From: Paracoccaceae bacterium
GTDB lineage: Bacteria; Pseudomonadota; Alphaproteobacteria; Rhodobacterales; Rhodobacteraceae
Direction of reading: 5' to 3'
DNA: 64,000 nucleotides
Assembly (NCBI GenBank): GCA_018223125.1
Contig: JAAEZA010000020.1
Span: forward strand, 1-64,000
Of this stretch, positions 8,117 through 16,567 are shown in pieces. Each line of letters opens with the position of its first letter. The first letter of the stretch is position 1. Below the pieces are notes generated by a model. The model made no database searches and had not been told where the DNA came from. It saw only the letters and a program-made list of their open reading frames with translations. The position numbers were made by a program, and so were the translations under genes.

Positions 8117-9388
8117 TTACGGGAATTTCACCGCAGGCAGGATGGTGCCGGCGCAGTCGCCAAAGCCGATAGTGAACCCGTCACCTTTGGCCGCACCGCG
8201 CAGGGTCACTGTGTCACCGTCTTCAAGGAAGGTACGGGACTCGCCACTGTCGAGCGTGATCGGATCGGCACCCGCCCATGTGATTTCCAGCAACGCGCCG
8301 CGCTGGTGTTTTTCCACACCAGAAATCGTACCGGACCCCAGCAAGTCGCCTGCGCCCATCTCACAGCCGCCGCTGGCATGGTGGGCCAGTTGCTGCGCAG
8401 AGGAGTAATACATCTCGTTGTAGTTGGTGCGCGAGATGACGGTTTCATCCTTGTTCTCGGGGGCAAGGGCGACTTCCAGATCAATGTTATAAAGCATCGG
8501 GCCGGGCTCTTGAAGGTAAGGCAGCAGCTCGAATTCACGCTCCGGTGTGTTGCAGCGGAACGGCTCCAGTGCTTCTTTGGTCACAACCCAAGGGCTGATC
8601 GTCGTGGCGAAAACCTTGGCCTGAAACGGGCCGAGCGGCTGGTATTCCCATGCCTGAATGTCCCGTGCGGACCAGTCGTTCAGCAGCACATAGCCAAAGA
8701 TCATCTCGTCGGCTTCGGCCACGCTGACGGGTTGGCCCATCTTGTTGCCAGAACCAACAACCGCGCCCATTTCCAGTTCGATATCAAGACGCTTGCACGG
8801 ACCAAAGGACGGAACCGAGTCATTGGGGCCTTTCAACTGGCCGTTCGGACGGTGGAAGTCGGTGCCGGACACAACCACAGTGCTCGCGCGGCCGTTGTAA
8901 CCGATCGGGATGTGCAGCCAGTTCGGCGGCAGCGCATTTTCCTTGCCGCGGAACATCTCGCCCACGTTCTGGGCATGGTTCCGCCCTGCATAGAAGTCGG
9001 TGTATTCCCCAACGACAAAAGGCATGCCCATTTCCACATCGCTTTGTGCGATCATGGCAGCATTGCGCAGGTCTTCGTTGCCCGACAGGGCATCATCGCC
9101 GCCTTCAGCCAGAAGATCCGTCAGACGCGCCCGCACGGATTTCCAAGCGTCAGAGCCAAGATCCATGAATTCATTCAGAAACGGCACGTCAAACACAGGG
9201 TCTTCACCACCGGCATTGATCACGCCTTCGTCTTCCAGCACGCCCAGATCAACAATCATGTCGCCAATGGCGACACAGGGGCTGCCGACTCCGTCTTCAT
9301 CCAGATAAACGCCATAAGGCAGGTTGTTCAGGGGAAACTGGCTTTCGGCAGAATTCGCAGACTCTACCCAACTTTTCTTCAAACCCAC
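8117..9388 (-). CDS. fahA: Fumarylacetoacetase
   Basis: Fumarylacetoacetase hydrolyses 4-fumarylacetoacetate to fumarate and acetoacetate, the last step of tyrosine/homogentisate breakdown. The 423-residue protein matches the family in length and motifs: YTDFYAGRNHAQNVG contains the metal ligand Asp131 and the catalytic-base His138, ELEMGAVVG contains the acidic metal ligands, and NDWSARDIQAWEYQPLGPF contains the next Asp and the substrate loop. The N-terminal SH3-like domain (SQFPLNNLPYGVY) is present. It lies directly downstream of hmgA and a tiny membrane ORF, so the operon order follows the pathway. Confidence 0.96.
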   Translation of the reverse strand: MGLKKSWVESANSAESQFPLNNLPYGVYLDEDGVGSPCVAIGDMIVDLGVLEDEGVINAGGEDPVFDVPFLNEFMDLGSDAWKSVRARLTDLLAEGGDDALSGNEDLRNAAMIAQSDVEMGMPFVVGEYTDFYAGRNHAQNVGEMFRGKENALPPNWLHIPIGYNGRASTVVVSGTDFHRPNGQLKGPNDSVPSFGPCKRLDIELEMGAVVGSGNKMGQPVSVAEADEMIFGYVLLNDWSARDIQAWEYQPLGPFQAKVFATTISPWVVTKEALEPFRCNTPEREFELLPYLQEPGPMLYNIDLEVALAPENKDETVISRTNYNEMYYSSAQQLAHHASGGCEMGAGDLLGSGTISGVEKHQRGALLEITWAGADPITLDSGESRTFLEDGDTVTLRGAAKGDGFTIGFGDCAGTILPAVKFP

Positions 9389-9430
9389 GGTTTTATTCCT
9401 TCCATTTTGCAGCCCCGAGGGGCCGCGTGT

Positions 9431-9577
9431 TCAATCTTGGGAGGCGGCATCCTCACCGGAGCCGCCTTTCGCATTCTTTTCTGATCGCTGCTGCATCCAG
9501 CCGATGCACCAGACAACGCCTGCCACAAGGCACAACAGACCGGCCGCGCCGATCAGGCCCTGTAGGTGCAGGCTCAA
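9431..9577 (-). CDS. Possible 48-residue single-span membrane protein between hmgA and fahA
   Basis: The minus strand after hmgA has a 49-codon frame starting at a TTG that overlaps the hmgA stop (GATTGA). It encodes one strongly hydrophobic segment ([20 protein letters not shown]) and then a charged tail ending EDAASQD. A membrane helix followed by a hydrophilic end is what a real small membrane protein looks like, and the overlap would allow coupling to hmgA. Against it, the ribosome site (AAGGA in the hmgA end) is too close to the TTG, and no ATG or GTG start is available upstream of the helix. No function can be suggested. Confidence 0.5.
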   Translation of the reverse strand: MSLHLQGLIGAAGLLCLVAGVVWCIGWMQQRSEKNAKGGSGEDAASQD

Positions 9578-10938
9578 TCCTTCAGGCCGGGCGTGCCGTC
9601 AAACTTCTTCTCCAGCCCGTCCCAGCAATCCACGTAATCGTCCTGCAACGGCGCTTCATCCGCGGCAAAGCGGGTCAGTTGTTGCGGGAAGCGGGTTTCA
9701 AACATGAACGACATGGTGTTCGTCAGCTTGACCGGATCCCAGCTCTCTTTGGTGGCATGCTCGAACGCGTTGTTGTCCGGCCCGTGGGGCAGCATGCAGT
9801 TATGTAGACTGATCCCGCCCGGGATAAACCCTTTGGGTTTCGCATCATAGACACCGTAAACATTGCCCATCAGCTCGGACATGATGTTCTTGTGATACCA
9901 CGGCGGGCGGAAGGTGTTCTCATTGGCCAGCCAGCGTTCGGGGAAGATCACAAAGTCGATATTCGCAGTGCCCTCTTCGGCGGTGGGCGCGGTCAACACG
10001 GTAAAGATGGACGGATCAGGGTGATCAAAGCTGATCGAACCGATGGTCGCATAGGTGCGCAGATCGTATTTGTAGGGTGCATAGTTGCCATGCCATGCCA
10101 CCACATCCAGCGGCGAGTGGTCGATCTCGCAAGTGTGAAACTGGCCGCACCACTTTACGGTCACGCGGCAAGGGGTTTCCTTTTCCTCAAACGCGGCGAC
10201 CGGCGTTTTGAAATCCCGCGGGTTGGCCAGACAGTTCGCCCCGATCGGCCCGCGGTTCGGCAGGGTGAATTTTGCGCCGTAGTTTTCACAGACAAAGCCC
10301 CGCGCCTGACCGTCCGGCAGCGTCACCTTGAACAGCATCCCCCGTGGCAGCACACAGATTTCCAGCGGCTCCAGATCAATGATGCCGAATTCGGTGAAAA
10401 TCTTCAGTCGCCCGTCCTGCGGCACAACCAGCAGCTCGGAATCAGCAGAATAGAAATAATCATCCTCCATATCTGTATTGGCCAGATAAACATGGCTGGC
10501 CATGCCAACCTGCGTCCCCACATCCCCTGCGGTGGTCATAGTCCGCATACCGGTGACGAAGGTCAGTTTCTCGTCGTTGAACGGCACCGGATCCCAACGG
10601 TACTGCCCCAGAGAGATCACATCCTCAATCACATGGGGCGCGGTCTTCCAGTAAGGCATGTCCACCTTTTTGAACCGGCTGACATGCTTCACGCTCGGGC
10701 GGATGCGATACATCCAGGACCGTTCCAGCGTCGCGTGGGGTGCGGTAAAGGGCGAGCCGCTAAGCTGTTCTGCGTAAAGTCCGTATTCAACCCGCTGCGG
10801 GCTGTTGCGCCCGACGGGCAGCGCACCCGGCAGAGCCTCGGTTTCAAAATCATTGCCAAAACCGGGCATATAGCCTTCGGTCACACCGATATTCGATGCG
10901 GCCTGAACGAAACCCTTCGGCTGTGTCTGCTTGTTCAT
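9574..10938 (-). CDS. hmgA: Homogentisate 1,2-dioxygenase
   Basis: This iron(II) ring-cleaving dioxygenase converts homogentisate to maleylacetoacetate. The 454-residue protein has the family start ([20 protein letters not shown]) and the iron-binding region: [11 protein letters not shown] supplies a His and Glu, and [11 protein letters not shown] supplies the last His and active-site His. The ATG at 10938 is preferred over the frame opening at 10974 because GGGAG lies at the right distance and the protein then starts MNKQTQ. A strong promoter containing an inverted-repeat operator lies 35 bases upstream, so it is the first gene of the catabolic operon, presumably repressed by the MarR-type protein encoded at 11728. 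Confidence 0.97.
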   Translation of the reverse strand: MNKQTQPKGFVQAASNIGVTEGYMPGFGNDFETEALPGALPVGRNSPQRVEYGLYAEQLSGSPFTAPHATLERSWMYRIRPSVKHVSRFKKVDMPYWKTAPHVIEDVISLGQYRWDPVPFNDEKLTFVTGMRTMTTAGDVGTQVGMASHVYLANTDMEDDYFYSADSELLVVPQDGRLKIFTEFGIIDLEPLEICVLPRGMLFKVTLPDGQARGFVCENYGAKFTLPNRGPIGANCLANPRDFKTPVAAFEEKETPCRVTVKWCGQFHTCEIDHSPLDVVAWHGNYAPYKYDLRTYATIGSISFDHPDPSIFTVLTAPTAEEGTANIDFVIFPERWLANENTFRPPWYHKNIMSELMGNVYGVYDAKPKGFIPGGISLHNCMLPHGPDNNAFEHATKESWDPVKLTNTMSFMFETRFPQQLTRFAADEAPLQDDYVDCWDGLEKKFDGTPGLKD

Positions 10939-10972
10939 GTCAACTCTCCCATGGGCGGATTCGATTGGCCGC

Positions 10973-11002
10973 ATTCTATCGTTGCAAATGCAACGATGTC
11001 AA
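10973..11002 (-). promoter_or_regulatory. hmgA promoter with operator in the spacer
   Basis: On the minus strand a perfect -35 box TTGACA (10997-11002) and a near-consensus -10 box TAGAAT (10973-10978) are 18 bases apart. The spacer contains an inverted repeat with 8-base arms ATCGTTGC and GCAACGAT around four bases (10978-10997). Binding there would block RNA polymerase directly. The -35 overlaps the end of the upstream methyltransferase gene (stop at 10999-11001). The regulator is presumably the MarR-family protein of this locus; that link is inferred. Confidence 0.85.
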
Positions 11003-11658
11003 TTCCCGAGTTGCCCTTTCCCCTCTTCGGCCCCTGAAACTTCCAGAACGAGCCAGTCCCAAGTGACCCCCGCCGCGATATTCTGCGGCTGGATGGACGC
11101 CTCCTTTTTATGGCACCTTACAGAAAGCCCGATATCACGGGCCTGTCCCAAAAGCCGTCCTGCCTCTCCGCCATAGCTTGGCCGTCCCGCCGGTGCCGGA
11201 CCGTTACGTACCGAGATCACCAGTCTTGCCGCAGGGGCCGCAAGGCAACGCAACGCGTGAAGGGCACTTTCTCGCTCTGGCAGCCGCAGGTGATGCCAGA
11301 CGCCGTTCAGGATCAACAGGTCGTACAGAGCACCAGCCTGCCGCAGTTCTGTCAGATCGGGCAAGTGATCTGCACTCCACGTCAGATCAAGGCCGCTGTG
11401 CAACGACTGCCCAGCGCTGCGGAACGCCGCCACAGGTTCAACCGCCGTCACAACATGCCCCGCCCGCGCCAGCCATGCGGCGTCCCGGCCGGTTCCTGCC
11501 CCCACATCAAGCACGCGGCAGGTTTCAACGGGCAGAAAATCCAGCACCGGCGCAAAAACCTGCACGGGGTCCAGCGCCTCGAACCGGTCAATCAAACCTT
11601 CCGCATCCCGCCCATAGCCCGCCAGAACTTCCGATTGCATATTATCGACCAAAGCCAT
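10999..11658 (-). CDS. Class I SAM-dependent methyltransferase
   Basis: The protein has the Rossmann-type SAM site VLDVGAGTGRDAAWLA followed by an acidic strand end (VVTAVEP), then LLILNGVWHHL as motif IV. This is the layout of small-molecule class I methyltransferases; the substrate is unknown. The frame is open to 11862, but that part would run across the divergent regulator gene. The ATG at 11658 gives 219 residues and has a purine-rich GAGGGGG just before it; ATG at 11640 or 11697 remain possible. The gene lies upstream of hmgA in the same direction and shares its control region with the divergent MarR gene. Confidence 0.82.
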   Translation of the reverse strand: MALVDNMQSEVLAGYGRDAEGLIDRFEALDPVQVFAPVLDFLPVETCRVLDVGAGTGRDAAWLARAGHVVTAVEPVAAFRSAGQSLHSGLDLTWSADHLPDLTELRQAGALYDLLILNGVWHHLRLPERESALHALRCLAAPAARLVISVRNGPAPAGRPSYGGEAGRLLGQARDIGLSVRCHKKEASIQPQNIAAGVTWDWLVLEVSGAEEGKGQLGN

Positions 11659-11695
11659 CCCCCTCTTGATCCCGTTGTGCACCCATCGCATACTC

Positions 11696-11716
11696 ATATC
11701 ACTTGCAACGATATCA
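11696..11716. promoter_or_regulatory. Second putative operator, between methyltransferase and regulator genes
   Basis: ATATC and GATAT flank a centre with TTGCAA, and the ten bases TTGCAACGAT (11703-11712) are identical to one half of the hmgA operator. It lies in the divergent control region just ahead of the regulator start at 11728. It fits autoregulation by the same MarR protein. The repeat is imperfect, so affinity may be lower. Confidence 0.55.
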
Positions 11717-11727
11717 GGCGACCGGAT

Positions 11728-12156
11728 TTGTCCCAATTCTCTCTCGACGATTTTCTGCCCTATCAACTCGCTGTTGTTTCCGCGCGGGTCAGTCGCGAGT
11801 TCTCGCAGATCTACGCGGAACATTTCGACATGACCGTGCCGGAATGGAGGGTGCTTGTGCATCTACATAACGCGGGCCCCGTTTCGATACGCGAAATTCA
11901 GGCGCGCGTTGATATGGATAAATCCAAAGTCTCCCGCGCGGCCTCCCGTCTTGAAAAAGCGGGCTTTCTGACCAAGGAAACCAACGCCGACGACCGCCGC
12001 CTGCTGAAACTGGCACTGACCGAACAGGGCTATGCGCGGATGGAACAAATCATTCCGCTGGCCAATAAATTCGAACAGGGACTGCTGGAACGGATGGGCG
12101 CGGACACCGACGGCTTCCGCGAAACCCTCCTTAAACTTCTGAAAGACAACACATGA
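11728..12156 (+). CDS. MarR-family regulator of the homogentisate genes
   Basis: A 142-residue winged-helix regulator. FSLDDFLPYQLAVVSARVSREF is the N-terminal dimerisation helix; REIQARVDMDKSKVSRAASRLEKAG is the helix-turn-helix; DDRRLLKLALTEQG is the wing with the family DRR signature. The start is taken as TTG at 11728 because relatives begin exactly there (MSxFSLDDFLPY), although no good ribosome site precedes it; a leaderless or weakly translated message would suit a repressor. It overlaps maiA by four bases. The matching half operators before it and before hmgA support control of both units, probably relieved by a pathway intermediate. The ligand is not deducible. Confidence 0.85.
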   Translation: MSQFSLDDFLPYQLAVVSARVSREFSQIYAEHFDMTVPEWRVLVHLHNAGPVSIREIQARVDMDKSKVSRAASRLEKAGFLTKETNADDRRLLKLALTEQGYARMEQIIPLANKFEQGLLERMGADTDGFRETLLKLLKDNT

Positions 12157-12779
12157 CCACGACCCTTTATGATTACTGGCGGTCCTCTGCTGCATACCGC
12201 CTGCGCATTGCCTTCGGGATCGCCGGTATCGGCTATGATGCCGTGCCGGTGGACCTTCTGACCGGCGCGCACCAAAGCGCGGAAAATCTGGCCCGCAATC
12301 CGCAGGGGCTTGTGCCAACAGTTGAAATCGACGGCCATACGCTGACCCAGTCACTGGCCATCATCGAATATCTCGGCGATGCGGGGCATTACAATTTCCT
12401 GCCGGAAGGCGCATTAGAAAAAGCCCGTGTCCGCGCATTGGCCTATGCGATTGCAATGGAGATCCATCCGGTCTGCAACCTTTCGGTTGCCAAATTCGCG
12501 GCCACGAACTCCGGCGGCGAGATCACGATGGAAAGCTGGATGCGCCAGTTCATCCCAAAAGGGCTGAAAGGGTTCGAGGACATGCTGCAAGGGGGGGGCA
12601 CTTATTGCGCGGGCGACAGAGTAACGCTCGCCGATCTCTGCCTCGTGCCACAAATCTACAACGCAAACCGCTGGGGGGTGGACCTGTCGCCCTTCCCCAA
12701 AACCCGCGCCGCCTTCGCCGCGCTTGAAAAACTCGATGCGGTGCAAGCGGCCCATCCGGACAACTGGCAACCGGAATAA
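12153..12779 (+). CDS. maiA: Maleylacetoacetate isomerase (zeta-class glutathione transferase)
   Basis: MaiA uses glutathione to isomerise maleylacetoacetate to fumarylacetoacetate, the step between HmgA and FahA. The 208-residue protein starts with the thioredoxin-fold domain, whose DYWRSSAAYRLRIA carries the zeta-class SSxxxR motif that activates glutathione. LVPTVEIDG (about residues 51-59) has the cis-proline and SLAIIEYL the glutathione gamma-glutamyl contact. A helical C-terminal domain follows. The ATG overlaps the regulator stop (ATGA), so both are translated from one message. Confidence 0.95.
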   Translation: MTTTLYDYWRSSAAYRLRIAFGIAGIGYDAVPVDLLTGAHQSAENLARNPQGLVPTVEIDGHTLTQSLAIIEYLGDAGHYNFLPEGALEKARVRALAYAIAMEIHPVCNLSVAKFAATNSGGEITMESWMRQFIPKGLKGFEDMLQGGGTYCAGDRVTLADLCLVPQIYNANRWGVDLSPFPKTRAAFAALEKLDAVQAAHPDNWQPE

Positions 12780-12796
12780 CGCCAAGCGCGGGATTT

Positions 12797-12860
12797 GGAT
12801 ATTTGAACCAAAAAGAGCTGGCGCGCCTGGAGCCTCAGGCTCTTTTTGGGGAAAATATCC
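12797..12860. terminator. Large bidirectional terminator after maiA
   Basis: CCAAAAAGAGC (12808-12818) pairs with GCTCTTTTTGG (12839-12849), and an outer pair GGATATTT (12797-12804) and AAATATCC (12853-12860) extends the stem. A-runs and T-runs lie on the proper sides for both strands. It separates maiA from the convergent SDR gene. Confidence 0.75.
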
Positions 12861-12888
12861 GAAACTGCGGCTGCGCCACGGATGGCAA

Positions 12889-13626
12889 TCAGACGTGTTG
12901 ACCGCCGTTCACTTCTATCTCTGTGCCAGAAACATAGGCGCTTGGGGCGGTGCACAGAAAGTAAATCACATCCGCGACTTCCGAAGGCTGCCCGAGGCGG
13001 CGCATGGGCAGTTTTTCAACGATTTTTTCCGTGCCCGGTGACAGGATGCTGGTTTCCACCTCGCCCGGCGCGATCGCATTGACCCGCACGCCAAGAGGCC
13101 CGAAATCATGTGCCATTTCCCGCGTTAGCGCCGCCAGCGCTGCCTTGGAGGTAGCATAGGCGGCCCCCGCAAAGGGATGCACCCGTGCCCCAGCGATAGA
13201 GGTCACATTCACCACCGAACCTTTCGCTGCAGCCAGTTCCTGTTGCAGCCCGCGCGCCAACACCACCGGCGCAAAAAAATTCACGTGAAACACATGACCC
13301 CAGGTGCGCAGGTCCGTGTCGATGGTGTTCAGCCGCTCCCCTTCCGGCCCTTTCGGAGAAATTCCCGCGTTATTTACCAGCGCATCTAGCTTGCCCGAAG
13401 GTAGCCGCTTGCGCACACGTTCCACCGCTTCAATCGTGCTTTCGGGATTGGAAAGATCCACCTGAATGTGGTTTTCCTCTCCTCCGGGCCAGGGGCAATG
13501 TTCGGAAAACGGCTGGCGCGAACAGGTCAGCACACGCCAGCCTTCGGCGCTGAATTTCTTAACCGTTGCATGGCCTATTCCGCGGCTTGCACCGGTCAAC
13601 AGCAGGTTTTTGCGTTCCATTTCCAC
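12889..13626 (-). CDS. SDR-family NAD(P)-dependent oxidoreductase
   Basis: A classical short-chain dehydrogenase of about 245 residues. TGASRGIG near residue 13 binds the cofactor, NNAG (about 87) supports the sheet, the catalytic Ser is in VVNVTSIAG, and Tyr and Lys are in AAYATSKAA (YxxxK). The C-terminal ends [12 protein letters not shown] like FabG-type reductases. The substrate cannot be named. The frame starts MEMERKN; either Met is possible. It stands alone, convergent with maiA and divergent from argB. Confidence 0.9.
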   Translation of the reverse strand: MEMERKNLLLTGASRGIGHATVKKFSAEGWRVLTCSRQPFSEHCPWPGGEENHIQVDLSNPESTIEAVERVRKRLPSGKLDALVNNAGISPKGPEGERLNTIDTDLRTWGHVFHVNFFAPVVLARGLQQELAAAKGSVVNVTSIAGARVHPFAGAAYATSKAALAALTREMAHDFGPLGVRVNAIAPGEVETSILSPGTEKIVEKLPMRRLGQPSEVADVIYFLCTAPSAYVSGTEIEVNGGQHV

Positions 13627-13712
13627 ATCCTTGTGACTTTGCCGCGACGGTATCCCCTTGGCGCGTGGGGCGCAAAGGGTTAAATCATATCAGACACTAC
13701 TTAGAGGCCCCC

Positions 13713-14576
13713 ATGGAGAAATCAAAAGCCGTGAAACGAGACAGTATTACCACCGCGAAAATCCTGTCCGACGCCCTGCCCCATATGCAGCGCCATGACG
13801 GCTCTATCATCGTTATCAAACTGGGCGGCCATGCCATGTCCTCGCCCGAGGCTATGGCCTCTTTCGCCCGCGACGTGGTTCTGATGCGCCAGTGCAACGT
13901 CAATCCGGTGATCGTGCACGGCGGCGGGCCGATGATCAACGAAATGCTGAAGAAGCTCGACATTCCGTCGGAATTCGTCAACGGCAAGCGGGTCAGCGAT
14001 GCGGCCACCGTTGAAGTTGTCGAAATGGTTCTGTCGGGCAAGGTCAACAAATCCATCGTTCAGGCGATCAACGGTCAGGGTGGACGTGCTGTCGGGATTT
14101 CCGGCAAGGATGCCAACCTGATGGTCTGCACGCAGGCCGAGGGCGGTCTCGGGCTGGTTGGCGATCCGCAAACCGTGGATGCGCGGGTGGTGCGTTCGCT
14201 GATCAATGACGGTATGATTCCGGTCATCGCGCCCCTTGGCGCGGGCGCGGGCGGCGAGACCTTCAACGTCAACGGTGACACCGCCGCCGGCGCCATAGCT
14301 GCGGGCCTGAAGGCGGATCGCCTGTTGCTGCTGACGGATGTTGAAGGCGTGAAAGACGCCGACGGCGACGTGATCACCAGCCTGAGTGCCGAGCATGTCG
14401 AGAAACTGACCCGCGAAGGGGTGATCGCAGGGGGCATGATCCCCAAAACCCAAACCGCGCTTGATGCGGTGCGTGGCGGGGTGAAGGCGGTTGTCATCAT
14501 GAACGGGCAACAGGAAAACGCCTGTCTGCTGGAGCTGTTCACCACCTATGGTGCCGGTTCGATGATCCGCGCCTGA
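13713..14576 (+). CDS. argB: Acetylglutamate kinase
   Basis: ArgB phosphorylates N-acetyl-L-glutamate, the second and usually feedback-controlled step of arginine synthesis. The 287-residue protein has the amino-acid-kinase motifs [27 protein letters not shown] and [13 protein letters not shown]. The long N-terminal helix (about residues 1-30) is the extension that in hexameric, arginine-inhibited enzymes interlaces the dimers. ATG at 13713 has AGAGG six bases before it and fits this length; the frame is open further upstream without support. Its stop overlaps the next start (TGATG). Confidence 0.96.
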   Translation: MEKSKAVKRDSITTAKILSDALPHMQRHDGSIIVIKLGGHAMSSPEAMASFARDVVLMRQCNVNPVIVHGGGPMINEMLKKLDIPSEFVNGKRVSDAATVEVVEMVLSGKVNKSIVQAINGQGGRAVGISGKDANLMVCTQAEGGLGLVGDPQTVDARVVRSLINDGMIPVIAPLGAGAGGETFNVNGDTAAGAIAAGLKADRLLLLTDVEGVKDADGDVITSLSAEHVEKLTREGVIAGGMIPKTQTALDAVRGGVKAVVIMNGQQENACLLELFTTYGAGSMIRA

Positions 14577-15370
14577 TGGAAGGCGAAGCGGGAATACGCC
14601 TGACCGTATTCATCGGTCTGTTCGCGCTTCTCGCGCTGGCGGAGCATTTTCTGCCCCGTCGCAAGTTGCGGGTAGGCAAATCGCGGCGCTGGATAACGAA
14701 CTGGGCGATTGTACTGATTGACACGGCTACCCTGCGCCTGCTTGCCTTTGCGGTGCCTGCCCTTGCTGTGGGTGCTGCACTGGATGCGGGGGAGCGGGGC
14801 TACGGGCTGTTCAACCAGACGGACTGGCCGTTTTGGGTGGAGTTTCTTGCGGGTCTGCTGATCCTCGACTTTCTGATCTGGGGGCAGCATCTGATCACCC
14901 ACAAGGTGCCGCTGTTGTGGCGGCTGCACCGTGTCCACCATGCGGACAGGGATTTTGACGTCACCACGGCGATCCGCTTTCATCCTGTCGAAATCGCCCT
15001 GTCGATGCTGCTTAAAATCGGCGCGGTCTACCTGTTCGGCCCTGCGGCTGTTACAGTCATCGTCTTTGAAATCCTGCTGAACGGTTGCGCGATGTTCAAC
15101 CATTCCAACCTGAAACTGCCGAGCCGCGTGGACGCCATGCTGCGCCTGTTTCTGGTCACGCCAGACATGCACCGCGTGCATCATTCCGACAAGCGAAGCG
15201 AGCATGACAGCAACTACGGGTTTTCCATATCGCTTTGGGATCGTTTGTTCCGCACCTACATTCCGCAACCCGAGGCAGGACACGAGGATATGACCATCGG
15301 GTTACAGTGGCAGGACGACAGACCAACGCAGCTCGGCTGGTCACTAAGCCTGCCGTTCCGCCGCAAATGA
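14576..15370 (+). CDS. Sterol desaturase/fatty acid hydroxylase family membrane protein
   Basis: A 264-residue membrane di-iron protein. It has at least four hydrophobic spans (about 9-23, 43-66, 86-104 and 142-166) and the histidine clusters HLITH, HRVHH and, later, HRVHH again with a preceding NHSN. Together these make the 8-histidine di-iron site of the fatty acid hydroxylase superfamily. Such enzymes hydroxylate or desaturate lipids in the membrane. The substrate is unknown. The start codon overlaps the argB stop by one base, and its own stop overlaps the next start, so four genes from argB on are translationally chained. Confidence 0.88.
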   Translation: MEGEAGIRLTVFIGLFALLALAEHFLPRRKLRVGKSRRWITNWAIVLIDTATLRLLAFAVPALAVGAALDAGERGYGLFNQTDWPFWVEFLAGLLILDFLIWGQHLITHKVPLLWRLHRVHHADRDFDVTTAIRFHPVEIALSMLLKIGAVYLFGPAAVTVIVFEILLNGCAMFNHSNLKLPSRVDAMLRLFLVTPDMHRVHHSDKRSEHDSNYGFSISLWDRLFRTYIPQPEAGHEDMTIGLQWQDDRPTQLGWSLSLPFRRK

Positions 15371-16029
15371 GCTATGCCGCTGTCTGTTCGGCTGCCACGG
15401 CACAGGGGCTGGATGTGCTTGGCGGGTTTCACGGCGGGGTTGAGGATGGCCTGCCGGCGGGGTGCCAGACGCTCTTGTTGCTTGGGCCAGCGCCGGATTT
15501 CTGGCCACAGTTTCGCCAGTCCGTTGAATATTGCGACCGTTTGCCTGATCCGGTGGACCGCTGGTCCACGCGGGTCATTCCGCAACTGGCTGACGAACTG
15601 CACGCCACCCCGTTCCTGCCCTTCGGCGGCCCACCCTATGCTCCGTTCTTAAGCTGGGCGCTCAAGACCAATCGCGCGTGGAGCTCTCCTGTCGGGATGC
15701 TGGTACATGACACCGCTGGGCTGATGGTTTCCTTTCGCGGGGCGCTGGCCTTTCGCCAGAAGCTGGATCTTCCACCGACAGGCCTGCGCCCCTGCGACAG
15801 TTGTACGGCGAAACCCTGCCTGTCCGCCTGTCCGGTGGATGCATTAAGCGCGGCAGAGGGCTATGATACTGCGGCGTGCCATGATTATCTCGACACAGCC
15901 GATGGGCAGAACTGTCTTTCTTCGGGATGTAAAGCACGGCGTGCCTGTCCGGTCAGTGCCGGTGCAAACCGTGATCCGGAGCAGTCCGCACATCATATGA
16001 AGTATTTTCACAAACCCAGAGCATTTTAA
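15367..16029 (+). CDS. Ferredoxin-like 4Fe-4S protein related to the QueG C-terminal region
   Basis: A 220-residue protein whose first 130 residues resemble no motif I know, followed by two iron-sulfur clusters of cysteines: CDSCTAKPCLSACPVDAL (about 139-156) and CHDYL...CLSSGCKARRACPVS (about 167-195). The alternating Cys sets are as in epoxyqueuosine reductase-like proteins, which bind two 4Fe-4S clusters. The ATG at 15367 overlaps the preceding stop (ATGA). An electron-transfer role is likely; whether it serves the adjacent di-iron hydroxylase is a guess from the gene order. Confidence 0.8.
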   Translation: MSYAAVCSAATAQGLDVLGGFHGGVEDGLPAGCQTLLLLGPAPDFWPQFRQSVEYCDRLPDPVDRWSTRVIPQLADELHATPFLPFGGPPYAPFLSWALKTNRAWSSPVGMLVHDTAGLMVSFRGALAFRQKLDLPPTGLRPCDSCTAKPCLSACPVDALSAAEGYDTAACHDYLDTADGQNCLSSGCKARRACPVSAGANRDPEQSAHHMKYFHKPRAF

Positions 16030-16538
16030 TGAAAACCCTAATTCTTACCCGCCATGCCAAGTCCAGTTGGGACGATTTGAACCTTCTGGATCACGAGCGC
16101 AAACTGAACGCCCGCGGGAAGGAATCTGCCGGAACCATTGGCCGTTGGCTGGCGCAGCAAGGGCATGTGCCGGATCAGGTTATCAGTTCCGATGCGCAGC
16201 GCTGCAAGGAGACTTGGGAGCTGCTGTCCGCCGAACTGCCTGACGCACCCGAACCGAGCTTCCATCGCAGGCTTTACCTTGCGGCCCCTGTGACCCAGTA
16301 CGAAGCCTTAAAACAGGCGAATGGGGATAAGGTCATGATGCTGGGTCACAACCCGGGTATAGCGCAATTTGCCCATGACCTGCTGGCTCCTCGTGCAATA
16401 CCGGACCATCCGAAATTCGGCCTCTACCCGACAGCAGCAACGCTGGTGGTCACCTTTGACATACCGAACTGGTCCACGCCTTTTATGGGAACCGGACAGG
16501 TCGTCGATTTCGTCGTCCCCCGAGAACTCGACGCCTGA
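16029..16538 (+). CDS. Histidine phosphatase, SixA-like
   Basis: A 169-residue protein of the phosphoglycerate-mutase-like superfamily. LILTRHAKSSW contains the RH catalytic motif in the RHAxS form of SixA, the second His is in MLGHNPGI, and SSDAQRCKETWELL holds the conserved Arg. SixA proteins dephosphorylate phosphohistidine on histidine phosphotransfer proteins; others act on small phosphates. Its start overlaps the stop of the ferredoxin-like gene (TAATG), making it the last of the argB chain. Confidence 0.88.
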   Translation: MKTLILTRHAKSSWDDLNLLDHERKLNARGKESAGTIGRWLAQQGHVPDQVISSDAQRCKETWELLSAELPDAPEPSFHRRLYLAAPVTQYEALKQANGDKVMMLGHNPGIAQFAHDLLAPRAIPDHPKFGLYPTAATLVVTFDIPNWSTPFMGTGQVVDFVVPRELDA

Positions 16539-16567
16539 AGAATAACCGAGAAGAAGGAAGAACAGCC

